64,000 nucleotides of DNA from Metabacillus idriensis (GTDB taxonomy: Bacteria; Bacillota; Bacilli; Bacillales; Bacillaceae): positions 124,001 to 188,000 of the forward strand of contig NZ_WKKF01000002.1 in assembly GCF_009674765.1 (NCBI RefSeq). The letters run 5' to 3'. Shown one piece after another: positions 1 through 9,549 of the stretch. Under the pieces are notes generated by a model that was not told where the DNA came from, did no database searches, and saw nothing but the letters and a program-made list of their open reading frames with translations. The position numbers and the translations under genes were made by a program. Position 1 is the stretch's first letter, and every line of letters starts with the position of its first letter.

Positions 1-792
1 GTTCAGACGCTTGTCCAGACAAAAGGAGAAACAAAACCGCCTGCGCGCTTTAACGAAGCAACTCTTCTGTCAGCTATGGAAAATCCGGCTAAATATATGT
101 CCGGAAATGCTGATTTAAAAAAGGTCATTGGTGAAACGGGCGGGCTTGGAACTGTAGCAACCCGTGCGGATATTATCGAGAAATTATTTAACAGCTTCCT
201 AGTTGAAAAGAAAGGCAAAGAGCTGTTCGTAACATCTAAAGGAAAGCAGCTGCTGGATCTTGTACCGCAGGATTTAAAATCACCTGCTCTTACAGCGGAA
301 TGGGAGCAGAAACTGACGCTGATTGCAAAAGGAAAGCTATCAAAGCAGGCTTTTATTCAGGAGATGAAAGGCTATGCGAAGGCTGTCGTCCAAGAAGTGA
401 AAAACAGCGATAAGAAATTCAAACATGATAACATCACAGGACGTAAATGCCCGGAGTGCGGAAAGCTTCTGCTTGAAGTAAACGGCAAAAAAGGCAAGAT
501 GTTTGTATGTCAGGACAGAGAATGCGGTTATCGCAAAGGAGTGTCCCGGGCAACAAATGCAAGATGTCCCGTCTGCCATAAAAAGCTTGAACTCAGAGGC
601 GAGGGTGAAGGGCAGATCTTTGTCTGCGGATGCGGCCACAGGGAAAAGCTCTCTGCGTTTACAGAAAGAAAGAAAAAATCTCAAAACAGCAAAGTATCCA
701 AAAAAGAAGTGGCTAATTATATGAAAAAGCAAAATGATGAGCTCTCTAATCCGGCTTTAGCGGATGCTTTGTCTAAATTGAAATTTGACTAA
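1..792 (+). CDS. topB: DNA topoisomerase III, C-terminal part (5' end outside window)
   Basis: The frame is open from the first base and begins inside the conserved type IA topoisomerase segment PPARFNEATLLSAME, followed by a GTVATRADIIEKL-like stretch that shapes the DNA-binding arch. After the catalytic core come two cysteine pairs per zinc-ribbon unit (CPEC..C..C near codons 150-175 and CPVC..CGC near 188-210), then a Lys-rich tail. TopB is a type IA enzyme that relaxes and decatenates single-stranded or precatenane DNA. The active-site tyrosine and Toprim domain lie upstream of the window. Only about 263 codons are visible. An intrinsic terminator follows at once. TopA also has zinc ribbons, but the short tail here fits the Bacillus TopB type better; this choice is an inference. 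Confidence 0.85.
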   Translation, partial: VQTLVQTKGETKPPARFNEATLLSAMENPAKYMSGNADLKKVIGETGGLGTVATRADIIEKLFNSFLVEKKGKELFVTSKGKQLLDLVPQDLKSPALTAEWEQKLTLIAKGKLSKQAFIQEMKGYAKAVVQEVKNSDKKFKHDNITGRKCPECGKLLLEVNGKKGKMFVCQDRECGYRKGVSRATNARCPVCHKKLELRGEGEGQIFVCGCGHREKLSAFTERKKKSQNSKVSKKEVANYMKKQNDELSNPALADALSKLKFD

Positions 793-793
793 A

Positions 794-828
794 AAAAGCA
801 GTCTTGGTTTAAAACCAGGGCTGCTTTT
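794..828 (+). terminator. Intrinsic terminator of topB
   Basis: Inverted repeat AAGCAG..TTGG / CCAG..CTGCTT containing G-U pairs, followed by a T run, directly after the topB stop. Confidence 0.8.
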
Positions 829-1228
829 TGCTTTCACAAAAATTTACAGCAGCAGATATCTAAACTGAGAGTTTGGAAGACTCATGTTCGTTTTATTACT
901 GGGAATACAGGGTAAAGAAAGGTTTGACAAACCATTGTATAACTTATCCTTAAAAAGAAAAATTTGCATTAAAGCACTTTCAATTCCAATAAAAGAAAGG
1001 AATTACATAAATATGACTAAAGTATGATAAAAATGTGACATTTGTTTGAACGACTGATGAAATTCTCGTGACATTTAAGAAATGGCATCACATCAGGAAG
1101 CTAGCTCTGCTAGCATATAGAGGAAAAGAAAACGAAAACATCGTTTTTTTGAAATAATTTAAAGGTATGCTTTTTTGGCATCCACATTATAGTAAATCAG
1201 TTATTAATTAGGAAGGAAGGTGAACCTG
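829..1228. other. Leader/promoter region of the qox operon
   Basis: About 400 AT-rich bases without a credible gene. It must hold the qox promoter, but no clear sigma-A pair with good spacing was found. Visible elements: a direct repeat GTGACATTT at 1035-1043 and 1068-1076 (33 bp apart, about three helical turns), a palindromic GCTAGC pair at 1100-1114, and a weak AAAACGA/TCGTTTT hairpin at about 1130-1148 followed by T residues. A GTTTTA-N14-GGGTAA pair (890-915) loosely resembles a sigma-B promoter. Confidence 0.4.
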
Positions 1229-2287
1229 GTGTTCAAGCTGTTTAAACCATTTTTAGCGTTAGGTCTATTACTCTCTGTTTTTTTACTCGGCGGATGCAGT
1301 GAACTCGTCATCCTAGATCCGAAAGGCCCAGTTGCAGCTGCACAAAGTGACCTTATTCTCTTGTCGATAGGTTTTATGCTATTCATTCTTGCTGTTGTTT
1401 TTGTACTCTTTACTCTCATTGTTGTGAAGTATCGCGAACGCAAAGACAATATGGAATATGAGCCGCCTGAAATGGAAGGAAGCAAATTCCTTGAAATCGT
1501 ATGGACGGTTATTCCAATCATTATCGTTATTGCACTTTCCATTCCTACAGTGCAAACCATCTATGCACTGGAAGAACCGCCTGAGTCATCAAAAGACAAG
1601 GCACCTTTAGTCATACACGCAACATCTGTTGACTGGAAATGGATTTTCTCTTATGAAGAAGAGGGGATTGAAACCGTTAACTACTTAAACATTCCTGAAG
1701 ACCGTGCAGTTGAATTTAAACTATCATCTGCTGATACGATGACAGCATTCTGGATTCCTCAATTAGGCGGACAGAAATATGCGATGTCAGGAATGCAGAC
1801 TAAGCTGTTCCTTCAGGCAGATGAGCCTGGAACATATGCAGGACGCAATGCAAACTTTACAGGTAAAGGCTTTGAAAGACATACATTCAATGTAGAAGCT
1901 ATGCCTGAAGATAAGTTTGAAGACTGGGTAGAGGAAACGAAAGACTCTGCTCCTGAATTAACGCAGGACCAATATGATCAATTAATGCTTCCTGGTACAA
2001 CCGGGAAAATGACTTTCTCTAACACTCATCTTGACTGGGTCGACCACTCAAAAGATTCAGAGTATGCAGTAAGAGTCCGCGAGCAATCCGGCTATGAATT
2101 GCACAAGCATGATGAAGTAGATCATTTAGAGAAATTAGATCCAAATAAAGAATTGAACATCGATCATTCTAAAAAATCAGAAGGTCATTCAGAACATGGA
2201 GAAGACCACTCCGAACATGAAACAGATCATTCAGAACACGAATCAGAAGAACAGACTGAAGATCATTCAGCACACGATTCTCACTGA
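1229..2287 (+). CDS. qoxA: Cytochrome aa3-600 menaquinol oxidase subunit II, with His-rich C-terminal tail
   Basis: Lipoprotein subunit II of the proton-pumping menaquinol oxidase of the cell membrane. It has a signal peptide ending in the lipobox LGGC (Cys about residue 23), then two membrane helices and an extracellular cupredoxin domain. The domain has no cysteines after the lipobox, so the Cu-A ligands are absent. That makes it a quinol rather than a cytochrome c oxidase. Sequence follows B. subtilis QoxA closely ([25 protein letters not shown]). GTG at 1229 is preferred because the AAGG core lies 8 bases upstream; GTG at 1220 overlaps the ribosome binding site. The last 35 or so residues are an unusual His/Glu/Asp/Ser repeat region (motif DHSEH). 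First gene of qoxABCD. Confidence 0.95.
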   Translation: MFKLFKPFLALGLLLSVFLLGGCSELVILDPKGPVAAAQSDLILLSIGFMLFILAVVFVLFTLIVVKYRERKDNMEYEPPEMEGSKFLEIVWTVIPIIIVIALSIPTVQTIYALEEPPESSKDKAPLVIHATSVDWKWIFSYEEEGIETVNYLNIPEDRAVEFKLSSADTMTAFWIPQLGGQKYAMSGMQTKLFLQADEPGTYAGRNANFTGKGFERHTFNVEAMPEDKFEDWVEETKDSAPELTQDQYDQLMLPGTTGKMTFSNTHLDWVDHSKDSEYAVRVREQSGYELHKHDEVDHLEKLDPNKELNIDHSKKSEGHSEHGEDHSEHETDHSEHESEEQTEDHSAHDSH

Positions 2288-2307
2288 GAAGGGAGGAAAC
2301 ACCAACT

Positions 2308-4254
2308 ATGAAATGGGATGAATTTATTGTAACCGGCGACCCGTTGATTTTAGGAGCACAGATCTCTATTTTATTAACGTCGATTGCCGTTGTATTTGTA
2401 CTCACTTATTTTAAAAAGTGGAAATGGCTCTGGACAGAATGGATCACAACTGTCGACCATAAGAAGCTTGGAATTATGTACATCATTGCTGCTATTCTGA
2501 TGCTGTTCCGCGGAGGGGTAGACGCGCTGCTTATGCGTGTTCAGCTAACGCTGCCGGATTCAGAGTTTTTAAACTCACAGCATTATAATGAAATCTTTAC
2601 AACACACGGAACAATCATGATTATCTTTATGGCGATGCCGTTCCTTATTGGATTAATGAACGTTGTTGTTCCTCTCCAAATTGGAGCACGCGACGTGGCA
2701 TACCCATATCTTAACTCACTAAGTTTCTGGACATTCTTTGTTGGTGCGATGCTGTTTAACATTTCTTTCGTTATCGGCGGATCACCTGATGCGGGCTGGA
2801 CGAGCTACACGCCTCTCGCAGGTAATGAGGCAAGTCCTGGACCTGGACAGAACTATTACCTCCTCGGCCTTCAGGTTGCTGGGATTGGTACGCTGTTAAC
2901 AGGTATTAACTTCATGGTCACGATCTTAAAGATGCGTGCACCGGGTATGACGCTTATGCGCATGCCGATGTTTACTTGGACATCTTTAATCACTTGTTTG
3001 ATTATCGTGTTCGCTTTCCCGGTATTAACGGTTGCACTTGCGCTGATGTCCTTTGACCGACTGTTTGGCACAGCCTTTTTCACTCTTGAAAATGGCGGTA
3101 TGCCAATGCTATGGGCAAACTTGTTCTGGATTTGGGGACATCCAGAGGTTTACATTGTTATTTTGCCGGCATTCGGTATTTTCTCAGAAATTATTTCAAC
3201 GTTTGCAAGAAAAACCTTGTTTGGCTACAAAGCGATGGTTATCTCTATCGTAGCTATCTCTGGCTTGAGCTTTGTCGTTTGGGTCCATCACTTCTTTACA
3301 ATGGGTTCAGGAGCGCTTGTTAACTCCTTCTTCTCGATTACGACAATGGCGATTGCCATACCGACAGGTGTTAAAATATTTAACTGGCTCTTTACGCTTT
3401 ATAAAGGAAGAATCAGATTTACTGTACCGATGCTTTGGTCACTTGCGTTTATTCCAAACTTCGTTATCGGCGGGGTAACAGGAGTAATGCTTGCGATGGC
3501 TGCAGCAGATTATCAGTATCATAATACGTACTTCCTGATCGCTCATTTCCACTACGTATTGATTGCTGGTACCGTGTTTGCTTGTTTCGCAGGTCTGATT
3601 TTCTGGTATCCGAAAATGTTCGGCCACAAATTAAACGAAAGAATTGGGAAAGTCAGCTTCTGGCTGTTCACAATTGGTTTCAATATCTGTTTCTTCCCAA
3701 TGTACTTCCTGGGCTTAGCGGGTATGCCCCGCCGTATTTCAACATACGGTGCAGCAGACGGCTGGACTGGACTGAATGTTGTTGCATCTATTGGTGCAGC
3801 TGGAATGGCTTTAGGATTCGTTGTTCTTGTTTATAACATCTACTACAGCTTCCGCTACTCACCACGTGAGCAAACAGGAGATGCGTGGGATGGACGTACG
3901 CTTGAATGGGCTACAACAACTATGATTCCGCCTCACTATAACTTTGCGGTTACACCTGAGGTTAAGGGTCTTGATGCATTCTGGCAAATGAAAATGGAAG
4001 AAAAAGAAACGGGCAAGAAAAAAGAAGTGGTGTACAAACCGATCCACATGCCTAACTACTCAGGCAGACCGTTTATCATGTCTGTATTCTTCGGCATCAG
4101 CGGTTTCGCACTTGTTTTCCAATGGTGGATTCCGGCTATTGTCGGCTTAATTGGAATTTTTGCCTGCATGATCCTTCGTTCGTTTGAAGAAGATCATGGT
4201 TACTATGTAAGTGTTGACGAAATAAAAGAAACAGAACAAAAAATATCTGTGTAA
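2308..4254 (+). CDS. qoxB: Cytochrome aa3-600 menaquinol oxidase subunit I
   Basis: Catalytic subunit of the haem-copper quinol oxidase, which reduces oxygen to water using menaquinol and pumps protons. 648 residues with about 14-15 membrane helices, matching the family length. Haem a and haem a3/Cu-B ligands are visible in [26 protein letters not shown] and the HFHYVL segment; the GHPEVY motif includes the His-Tyr pair. A good AGGGAGG site lies just upstream of the ATG, 20 bases after qoxA. It ends with the [11 protein letters not shown] tail typical of Bacillus QoxB. Co-transcription with qoxA, qoxC and qoxD is inferred from tight spacing. Confidence 0.97.
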   Translation: MKWDEFIVTGDPLILGAQISILLTSIAVVFVLTYFKKWKWLWTEWITTVDHKKLGIMYIIAAILMLFRGGVDALLMRVQLTLPDSEFLNSQHYNEIFTTHGTIMIIFMAMPFLIGLMNVVVPLQIGARDVAYPYLNSLSFWTFFVGAMLFNISFVIGGSPDAGWTSYTPLAGNEASPGPGQNYYLLGLQVAGIGTLLTGINFMVTILKMRAPGMTLMRMPMFTWTSLITCLIIVFAFPVLTVALALMSFDRLFGTAFFTLENGGMPMLWANLFWIWGHPEVYIVILPAFGIFSEIISTFARKTLFGYKAMVISIVAISGLSFVVWVHHFFTMGSGALVNSFFSITTMAIAIPTGVKIFNWLFTLYKGRIRFTVPMLWSLAFIPNFVIGGVTGVMLAMAAADYQYHNTYFLIAHFHYVLIAGTVFACFAGLIFWYPKMFGHKLNERIGKVSFWLFTIGFNICFFPMYFLGLAGMPRRISTYGAADGWTGLNVVASIGAAGMALGFVVLVYNIYYSFRYSPREQTGDAWDGRTLEWATTTMIPPHYNFAVTPEVKGLDAFWQMKMEEKETGKKKEVVYKPIHMPNYSGRPFIMSVFFGISGFALVFQWWIPAIVGLIGIFACMILRSFEEDHGYYVSVDEIKETEQKISV

Positions 4255-4268
4255 AGGAGGCGTGAATT

Positions 4269-4910
4269 ATGGAACATGCACATCATCATGAAGAACATGA
4301 TCCAAATGTGCCTCTTGAATATCAATCGGAAATTGGCCGTTTGAATATTCTGGGCTTCTGGATCTTCTTAGGTGCTGAAATTGCGCTGTTTGCAACGCTC
4401 TTTGCCACCTACTTTGTATTAGCACCGATGACAGCAGACGGTCCTCTGCCAACTGATCTTTTCAAGATCGAAGGCGTACTGATTATGACGTTCCTGCTGT
4501 TAACAAGCAGTTTCACATGTGGTCTTGCTATTCACGAATTGCGTCGCCATAATCAAAAAGGCGTTATGTTGTGGACCATTATCACATTGGTATTAGGTTT
4601 AGGGTTTGTTGGCTATGAAATCTATGAGTTTGTAGAATATGTTCACCATGGTGCTACATTGCAGTCTAGTGCAATGTGGTCTGGATTCTTCGTTTTGGCA
4701 GGAACCCATGGACTTCACGTCACCATCGGGATATTCTGGATTAGCTTTATCTTAATGCAAGTAAAGAAACGCGGTTTAACACCGCAGACATCTGCGAAGC
4801 TGTTTATCTCAAGTCTTTACTGGCATTTCCTAGACGTTGTCTGGATCTTCATCTTTACAGGAGTGTACTTGCTTCTAATGATGGGAGGATTAAGTCCGCA
4901 TGGCCACTAA
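4269..4910 (+). CDS. qoxC: Cytochrome aa3-600 menaquinol oxidase subunit III
   Basis: Haem-copper oxidase subunit III with five membrane helices, needed for assembly and stability of the oxidase. Recognisable core: GFWIFLGAEIALFATLFATY and the AGTHGLHVTIG segment. It begins with a short His/Glu-rich N terminus (MEHAHHHEEHD) that may bind metal. An AAAGGAGG site precedes the ATG. Its last codons overlap the start of qoxD (ATGGCCACTAA), which suggests translational coupling. Confidence 0.95.
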   Translation: MEHAHHHEEHDPNVPLEYQSEIGRLNILGFWIFLGAEIALFATLFATYFVLAPMTADGPLPTDLFKIEGVLIMTFLLLTSSFTCGLAIHELRRHNQKGVMLWTIITLVLGLGFVGYEIYEFVEYVHHGATLQSSAMWSGFFVLAGTHGLHVTIGIFWISFILMQVKKRGLTPQTSAKLFISSLYWHFLDVVWIFIFTGVYLLLMMGGLSPHGH

Positions 4911-5211
4911 TCAGCAAAAAACAGCAGAGAGTCACAATCATTTTCCTTGGAGTCACGTTATTGGCTTCATCTCATCAATTGTCCTGACGCTCGTAGCTTT
5001 ATGGCTAGGATTATATACTGATTTTGCATTATCTGTAAAAATCGCTGTTGTTTTCACTCTTGCATTCCTTCAGGCTGGCATTCAGCTATTCATGTTCATG
5101 CATATGACGGAATCAGAGAGCGGAAACGTTCAAGTAGTCAATACAGCCTTCGCGATCTTTGTTGCGGTTGTAACAGTTCTTGGCTCTGTATGGGTTATGA
5201 ATGACCATTAG
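4900..5211 (+). CDS. qoxD: Cytochrome aa3-600 menaquinol oxidase subunit IV
   Basis: Small subunit of 103 residues with three membrane helices and the conserved FMHMTES segment of bacterial oxidase subunit IV. Overlaps the end of qoxC by 11 bases. Last gene of the operon; a strong bidirectional terminator follows. Confidence 0.93.
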   Translation: MATNQQKTAESHNHFPWSHVIGFISSIVLTLVALWLGLYTDFALSVKIAVVFTLAFLQAGIQLFMFMHMTESESGNVQVVNTAFAIFVAVVTVLGSVWVMNDH

Positions 5212-5220
5212 AATCCAATA

Positions 5221-5260
5221 AAAAACGCCCTTGGCCGGAAAAGGCCAGGGCGTTTTTTTT
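5221..5260. terminator. Bidirectional terminator between qoxD and ywcE
   Basis: Perfect stem AAAACGCCCTTGGCC / GGCCAGGGCGTTTT with a 6-base loop and A and T runs on either side, so it can end both convergent transcripts. Confidence 0.9.
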
Positions 5261-5262
5261 GC

Positions 5263-5547
5263 TTATTTAATAATATCAAAGTTGCTTTTAGGTTCAGCTT
5301 TACGTTTTAATATCGGTTTTGCATAAATCAGGTAGGCTGCAACGTGAGCAAATATTAGATTAATGAAGAAGAGAGATCCTCCAAGCACATGCATGGCCAT
5401 ACTCAAATCCATTGTTGCATACATGCCGAAGTATACCCACAGCAATAAGATAAACGGTATGTGAAGGAGTGCCAGATTCTTGCGCTGATCCCACAAGAAC
5501 AGAGGTGTGGCACTTACAATAAGTAAATATACGAAAAATACATCCAT
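5263..5547 (-). CDS. ywcE: YwcE-like holin-type spore membrane protein
   Basis: 94 residues with three predicted membrane helices and a basic tail (ILKRKAEPKSN). It resembles B. subtilis YwcE, a holin-like protein needed for proper spore morphology and germination; in that species ywcE also sits beside qoxD. The ATG at 5547 is chosen because GGGAG lies about 9 bases upstream; an upstream in-frame TTG at 5556 has no ribosome binding site. In B. subtilis the gene is expressed late in sporulation, which I cannot confirm here. Confidence 0.85.
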   Translation of the reverse strand: MDVFFVYLLIVSATPLFLWDQRKNLALLHIPFILLLWVYFGMYATMDLSMAMHVLGGSLFFINLIFAHVAAYLIYAKPILKRKAEPKSNFDIIK

Positions 5548-5835
5548 TTTTAACAACTCCCTTTTATATACTTCGTGTCAACGCTTACATTATTTTAATT
5601 GTGACAAACTCAGAAACACTTTGTGAACGTTTTGTTACAATTAGTATATCATATCAGGTTTAAAATTCCAGTACTTCTAACTATTTCTTATAAATAAATT
5701 TTGAAAATACAGAAAACTGAAGCGGCTTTTTTCCCAATACCATATTCTATGATTGTTCATCCGTGATTTTGTTCGTTTCGGGATCCATCATTTAAGCTGT
5801 TTTTGCATAGATTGTTGATTTCAATTAGAAATCGT

Positions 5836-5936
5836 TACTTTCCGGGTATGGGTGGGAGCCTCATCGGCATGCCGCGGGTTCTCCCATTTCCTCTATTCGC
5901 CGCAGGAGTCAAGTTTATCCGCCAAAATTACATATA
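5836..5936 (+). repeat. Repeat family A, copy 1 (5'-truncated)
   Basis: Shares with the copies at 6043 and 31660 the core TGGGAGCCTC.TCGGC...TCTCCCATTT and the right arm CGCAGGAGTCAAGTTTATCC. The left arm is mostly missing. Confidence 0.75.
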
Positions 5937-6042
5937 GCTTTATACATCTAGTCCAAAAGCAATAAAGTTTACGAAAAGAGGGGATATCAAGAAAGTCTGT
6001 TTTCGCATAATTATTGTTTGGAATATAAATGATGTCCGTTCC

Positions 6043-6156
6043 TTGCAGCGAGAGGAACTTGCTTTCCGCGGGGAGCATGGGAGCCTCCTCGGCTTTGCCT
6101 GTGGGGTCTCCCATTTTGCTCTATTTCCCGCAGGAATCAAGTTCCTTCCGCTGCAA
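6043..6156 (+). repeat. Repeat family A, copy 2 (full, long hairpin)
   Basis: Starts TTGCAGCG-AGA-GGAACTTG and ends CAAGTTCC-TTC-CGCTGCAA: inverted arms matching at 17 of 19 positions. Inner segments (TTTCCGCGGG / CCCGCAGGAA, ATGGGAG / CTCCCAT) also pair, so nearly the whole 114 bp can fold into one hairpin. No transposase nearby. Confidence 0.8.
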
Positions 6157-6444
6157 TCCACTTATTATTTGTAACATGGAGTCTAAAAATAACAAAGTTA
6201 TGAAAAGAGCCTATAGAAAAAAGCAGACAGGAAATACCATTAGTTTTTCCTGCCTGCTCCATTTTAGAGACTTATTGTACAATTCCAATTTGGAAAATAT
6301 AAACAACATACGTTACATGGAGACGCAGCTAAATAAAACTAATAGCTGAAATCGATTCCAACTGTGGTGTAATAGAACGATTTGCTCTTATGAAATTAAT
6401 ACTTCAACAGATAATCAACTCTGGAAAAATAAGGTGTGGAACTG

Positions 6445-6481
6445 AAAAACGCATGGACCTTTTTCGGTCCATGCGTTTTTA
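6445..6481. terminator. Terminator of the YjiH-family gene
   Basis: Perfect stem AACGCATGGACC / GGTCCATGCGTT with flanking A and T runs, directly after the stop of the minus-strand gene at 6490. Confidence 0.85.
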
Positions 6482-6489
6482 TAACAATG

Positions 6490-7830
6490 TTAAAACAGCA
6501 AATGTGCAATCCCGACAATAACAGGAAGCGTGATTAATGTGCGAAGAATGAATATGATCACTAAATCCTTAAATGAAACCGGGATTTTCGAACCGAGCAG
6601 CAGCCCGCCGACTTCAGACATATAAATAAGCTGGGTAACAGAGACACAAGCTATTATAAATCTGGTCATTTCACTTGTGATTTCACTTGCTAATACTGTA
6701 GGAAGGAACATATCAGCAAAACCAACAACAAGTGTTTTGGATGCTTCTTTTGCTTCTGGTATTTGCATCAGTTCAAGCAGGGGAATGAACGGCATTCCAA
6801 GCCAATCAAATACCGGAGTGAACTCCGCTGTCATTAAAGCAATTGTTCCTAGTGCCATGACAATAGGGGCAACCCCCATCCACATATCAAGGACATTTTT
6901 TATTCCGTCTTGAAAGAAAGAAATGACACTCTTATTTTTATCTGCCTGAACAAGTGCCTGTTTATATCCCCAGCTAAATGGAGTAAATCCTTCAGGAACA
7001 GCTTCAGTAATTTTTTCATCCTGACCGTGATAGTAAGTATCAGGTTTAGTGGAAAGTGGAGGAATTCTGGGCAGCACTAAAGCTGCAATAATTCCTGCAA
7101 ACGTAACAGTTAAATAAAATGGGACAAACATATGTCCAAGCTCTACTTGAGAAATGACAACTAAACTGAAGGTAATCGATACGACAGAGAAACTTGTACC
7201 AATAATGGCAGCTTCACGTTTTGTATAGAAGCCTTCTTCATACTGTTTACTTGTAAGCAATACGCCAATCGTTCCATCACCAAGCCATGATGCGACGCAA
7301 TCAACAGAGGATCTGCCCGGCAATTTAAATACAGGTCTCATAAACTTGGCAAGCAGCGATCCAAAAAGCTCAAGCAAACCAAAGTTCAGTAAAAGAGGCA
7401 AGAGTAACCCTGCAAAAAAGAAGACTGAAAATAAAATCGGAAGCAAATCATTTAGAAGAAGTCCGCCGGTATTTTCAGACCAGATCCATTCGGGTCCGAT
7501 TTTAAATAAAGTAAGAACTGCAAAGACAGCTCCGAACAATCGGGCGATAACCCAGATGACTGGGACATCCAATAAAGCTGTAAAGAAAGGGCTTTTTCTT
7601 ACAAAATCTGGTTTAGCCGTCTTCGCAAGAAAGGTGCCAATTAAAGTTAGGATAATAATCGCTGTCATGATGCCGGGCAAATAGGTCCCAAGTGCATCCT
7701 GAAGGATTCCTGAGAAAATCGCAATCGGAATAGTGACATCTCCATTGTATTTAATCGGAACCATAAATAATAGAATCCCAAGCATGGAAGGGATGATAAA
7801 TTTCATAGTGTTTTTAGTCTGTGAAGTCAA
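6490..7830 (-). CDS. YjiH-family membrane protein with nucleoside-recognition (Gate) domains
   Basis: 446 residues, about 11 predicted membrane helices. Contains two Gate-type segments (around residues 140-260 and 310-440), including KLPGRSSVDCVASWLGDGTIG and an EVGGLLLGSKIP stretch near the end. The family is a predicted transporter; substrates are not established. The start is TTG at 7830, with AAGGAG 8 bases upstream. It is a single gene with its own terminator, divergent from nfrA. Function beyond 'transporter-like' is not supported by the sequence. Confidence 0.8.
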   Translation of the reverse strand: MTSQTKNTMKFIIPSMLGILLFMVPIKYNGDVTIPIAIFSGILQDALGTYLPGIMTAIIILTLIGTFLAKTAKPDFVRKSPFFTALLDVPVIWVIARLFGAVFAVLTLFKIGPEWIWSENTGGLLLNDLLPILFSVFFFAGLLLPLLLNFGLLELFGSLLAKFMRPVFKLPGRSSVDCVASWLGDGTIGVLLTSKQYEEGFYTKREAAIIGTSFSVVSITFSLVVISQVELGHMFVPFYLTVTFAGIIAALVLPRIPPLSTKPDTYYHGQDEKITEAVPEGFTPFSWGYKQALVQADKNKSVISFFQDGIKNVLDMWMGVAPIVMALGTIALMTAEFTPVFDWLGMPFIPLLELMQIPEAKEASKTLVVGFADMFLPTVLASEITSEMTRFIIACVSVTQLIYMSEVGGLLLGSKIPVSFKDLVIIFILRTLITLPVIVGIAHLLF

Positions 7831-8035
7831 TGTGTGTGCTCCTTACATCTAGTACATATTTATGTAACGTGTGTTATTTTAATGCAATTTGACGAAAATG
7901 CCAATGCTTTTATGCAAATTTCCTGTATTTTCACGTATACAATACCCGGTACAAAAGTTCCTTAATCGTATTATCTGCAAAATGATCAAATCTTAGGTAA
8001 GATAGTTAAAACATATAATAAAGGAGACCTAAATT

Positions 8036-8785
8036 ATGAACAATGTCATTGATACGATCTTATCTCACCGCTCGATTCGGAAGTTTGAAGAAAAACTGCT
8101 GAGTGATGAACAAATCAAAACCATTGTTGAGTGCGCACAGGCAGCTTCCACTTCAAGTTTTATACAGGCGTATTCCATCATTGGCGTGAAAAATCCTGCA
8201 ACTAAACAGAGATTGGCGGAGCTTGCAGGCAATCAGTCATATGTCGCTCAGAACGGACATTTCTTTATTTTTTGCGCGGATTTGCATCGCCACGAAGTTT
8301 TAGCAGAGATGGAAGGCGTAAACTTAGATGAAACGCTTGAGAGCACAGAGAAATTCATGGTAGCGGCAATAGATGCTTCGCTTGCAGCACAAAATGCTGT
8401 CATTGCGGCTGAATCGATGGGACTTGGAGCCGTTTATATCGGCGGACTGAGAAACAGCTTAAACGACGTCTCTGAGCTGCTTAAAACACCAGACAGAGTT
8501 GTGCCTCTATTTGGACTTGCTGTAGGCTATCCGGCTCAAAATCCTGATAAAAAGCCAAGAATTCAGACTGAACATATTTACCATGAAGAGGCTTATGAAA
8601 CCGACAGCGAAACATATATCCGGCAATTAGAAGACTATAATCGCGTTATTTCTGCTTACTACCATGAAAGGACCGAAGGAAAGAGAACGGATACTTGGAC
8701 AAGTCAGATGGCAGCCATGCTTTCTAAGCCGACGAGAATGTATATGAAAGAGTTTGTTGAATCGAGAGGGTTTAATAAAAGATAA
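8036..8785 (+). CDS. nfrA: NADPH-dependent FMN oxidoreductase (nitroreductase NfrA/NfsA type)
   Basis: 249 residues, the same length as B. subtilis NfrA1, with the N-terminal HRSIRKFEEKLLSDEQI and QAASTSS flavin-binding segments. NfrA reduces FMN and nitro-aromatic compounds using NADPH and is linked to disulfide/heat stress; in B. subtilis it depends on Spx. An AAAGGAG site precedes the ATG. A TATAAT at 8014-8019 is too close to the start to be the main -10, and a TAAGAT at 7998-8003 with a CTGCAA-like -35 is a weaker but better placed candidate. Confidence 0.93.
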   Translation: MNNVIDTILSHRSIRKFEEKLLSDEQIKTIVECAQAASTSSFIQAYSIIGVKNPATKQRLAELAGNQSYVAQNGHFFIFCADLHRHEVLAEMEGVNLDETLESTEKFMVAAIDASLAAQNAVIAAESMGLGAVYIGGLRNSLNDVSELLKTPDRVVPLFGLAVGYPAQNPDKKPRIQTEHIYHEEAYETDSETYIRQLEDYNRVISAYYHERTEGKRTDTWTSQMAAMLSKPTRMYMKEFVESRGFNKR

Positions 8786-8844
8786 GCCGGGAAAACTTAC
8801 TCCGTATGAATAAATTTGATTTTACTCATGAAGGAGCGGTAAGA

Positions 8845-9507
8845 ATGGCAGAAAAAATTTTAGTAGTCGTGACAACTGCAGACAAAATTACAGATGAATA
8901 TAAAACTGGCCTGTGGCTGTCAGAATTTGCTGAACCGTACGCGGAATTTACAGCCAATGGTTATGAAGTAACCGTTGCAAGTCCTAAAGGCGGAGACGTT
9001 CCTCTTGATCCCAACAGCTTAGAGGGCGGAGAACAGGATAAATGGCCTGAGGCCATCAGCAGGCTGAAAGATACTCAAGTACTGGGTGACATTCAAGGAG
9101 ATGAGTATGCAGGAATCTTCCTTCCTGGCGGTCATGGAACCATGTTTGATTTCCCGTCTAATAAAAAACTGCAGGAGCTGCTCGTGCATTTCGCAGAAGC
9201 TGATAAAGGGATTGGAGCTGTCTGCCACGGTCCTGCTGGATTTGTTGGCCCTGTCCTTTCAAATGGAAAACCGTTAGTTGAAGGCAGACGATTAACAGGA
9301 TTTACGAATGAAGAAGAAGTGGACACAAAGCTTGCTCAATATATGCCATTTCTTTTAGAAACAGAGCTTACAGAGCTTGGTGCAGAATTTGTGACAGCTC
9401 CAAAATTCACTGAGCATGTCGAAGTCGATGGAAAGCTGGTTACTGGACAAAATCCGCAATCGAGTGAAAATGCCGCAAAAGAATTTGTCAAAGTTTTATC
9501 AAAATAA
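8845..9507 (+). CDS. DJ-1/PfpI-family class I glutamine amidotransferase-like protein (Hsp31-like)
   Basis: 220 residues from the ATG at 8845, which follows GAAGGAG; an upstream in-frame ATG at 8806 has no ribosome binding site. The nucleophile elbow AVCHGPAG places the catalytic cysteine near residue 127, and GIFLPGGHGTMFDF supplies the family's oxyanion loop. Related proteins act as glyoxalase III/deglycase or stress chaperones; which activity applies here is not clear from sequence. It lies 59 bases after nfrA and may be co-transcribed, consistent with a shared electrophile/oxidative stress role. Confidence 0.85.
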   Translation: MAEKILVVVTTADKITDEYKTGLWLSEFAEPYAEFTANGYEVTVASPKGGDVPLDPNSLEGGEQDKWPEAISRLKDTQVLGDIQGDEYAGIFLPGGHGTMFDFPSNKKLQELLVHFAEADKGIGAVCHGPAGFVGPVLSNGKPLVEGRRLTGFTNEEEVDTKLAQYMPFLLETELTELGAEFVTAPKFTEHVEVDGKLVTGQNPQSSENAAKEFVKVLSK

Positions 9508-9514
9508 ACTGCTG

Positions 9515-9541
9515 AAAAAGACCTTAAAAGGTCTTTTTTTG
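9515..9541 (+). terminator. Terminator after the DJ-1/PfpI gene
   Basis: Stem AAAAGACCTT / AAGGTCTTTT followed by a T run, starting 7 bases after the stop. Confidence 0.8.
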
Positions 9542-9549
9542 TTGGTTTT

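Larger units (their letters stand above)
5548..6444. other. Long gene-free interval holding two hairpin repeats
   Basis: About 900 bases with no credible gene. It carries two copies of repeat family A (5836-5936 and 6043-6156, listed separately); short open frames here run through those repeats. The remainder is AT-rich with no ribosome binding site leading into a plausible protein. Confidence 0.6.

Noticed and set aside
924-950. TTGACA-based promoter for qox
   Set aside because: No acceptable -10 at 16-18 bases; TATAAC is only 8 bases away and TATCCT 15.
1229-2287. Cytochrome c oxidase subunit II (ctaC)
   Set aside because: No Cu-A cysteines and no cytochrome c motif; the sequence and operon match the quinol oxidase QoxA.
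6029-6349. 106-codon plus-strand frame
   Set aside because: Covers repeat family A, has no ribosome site, and the opposite strand is equally open.
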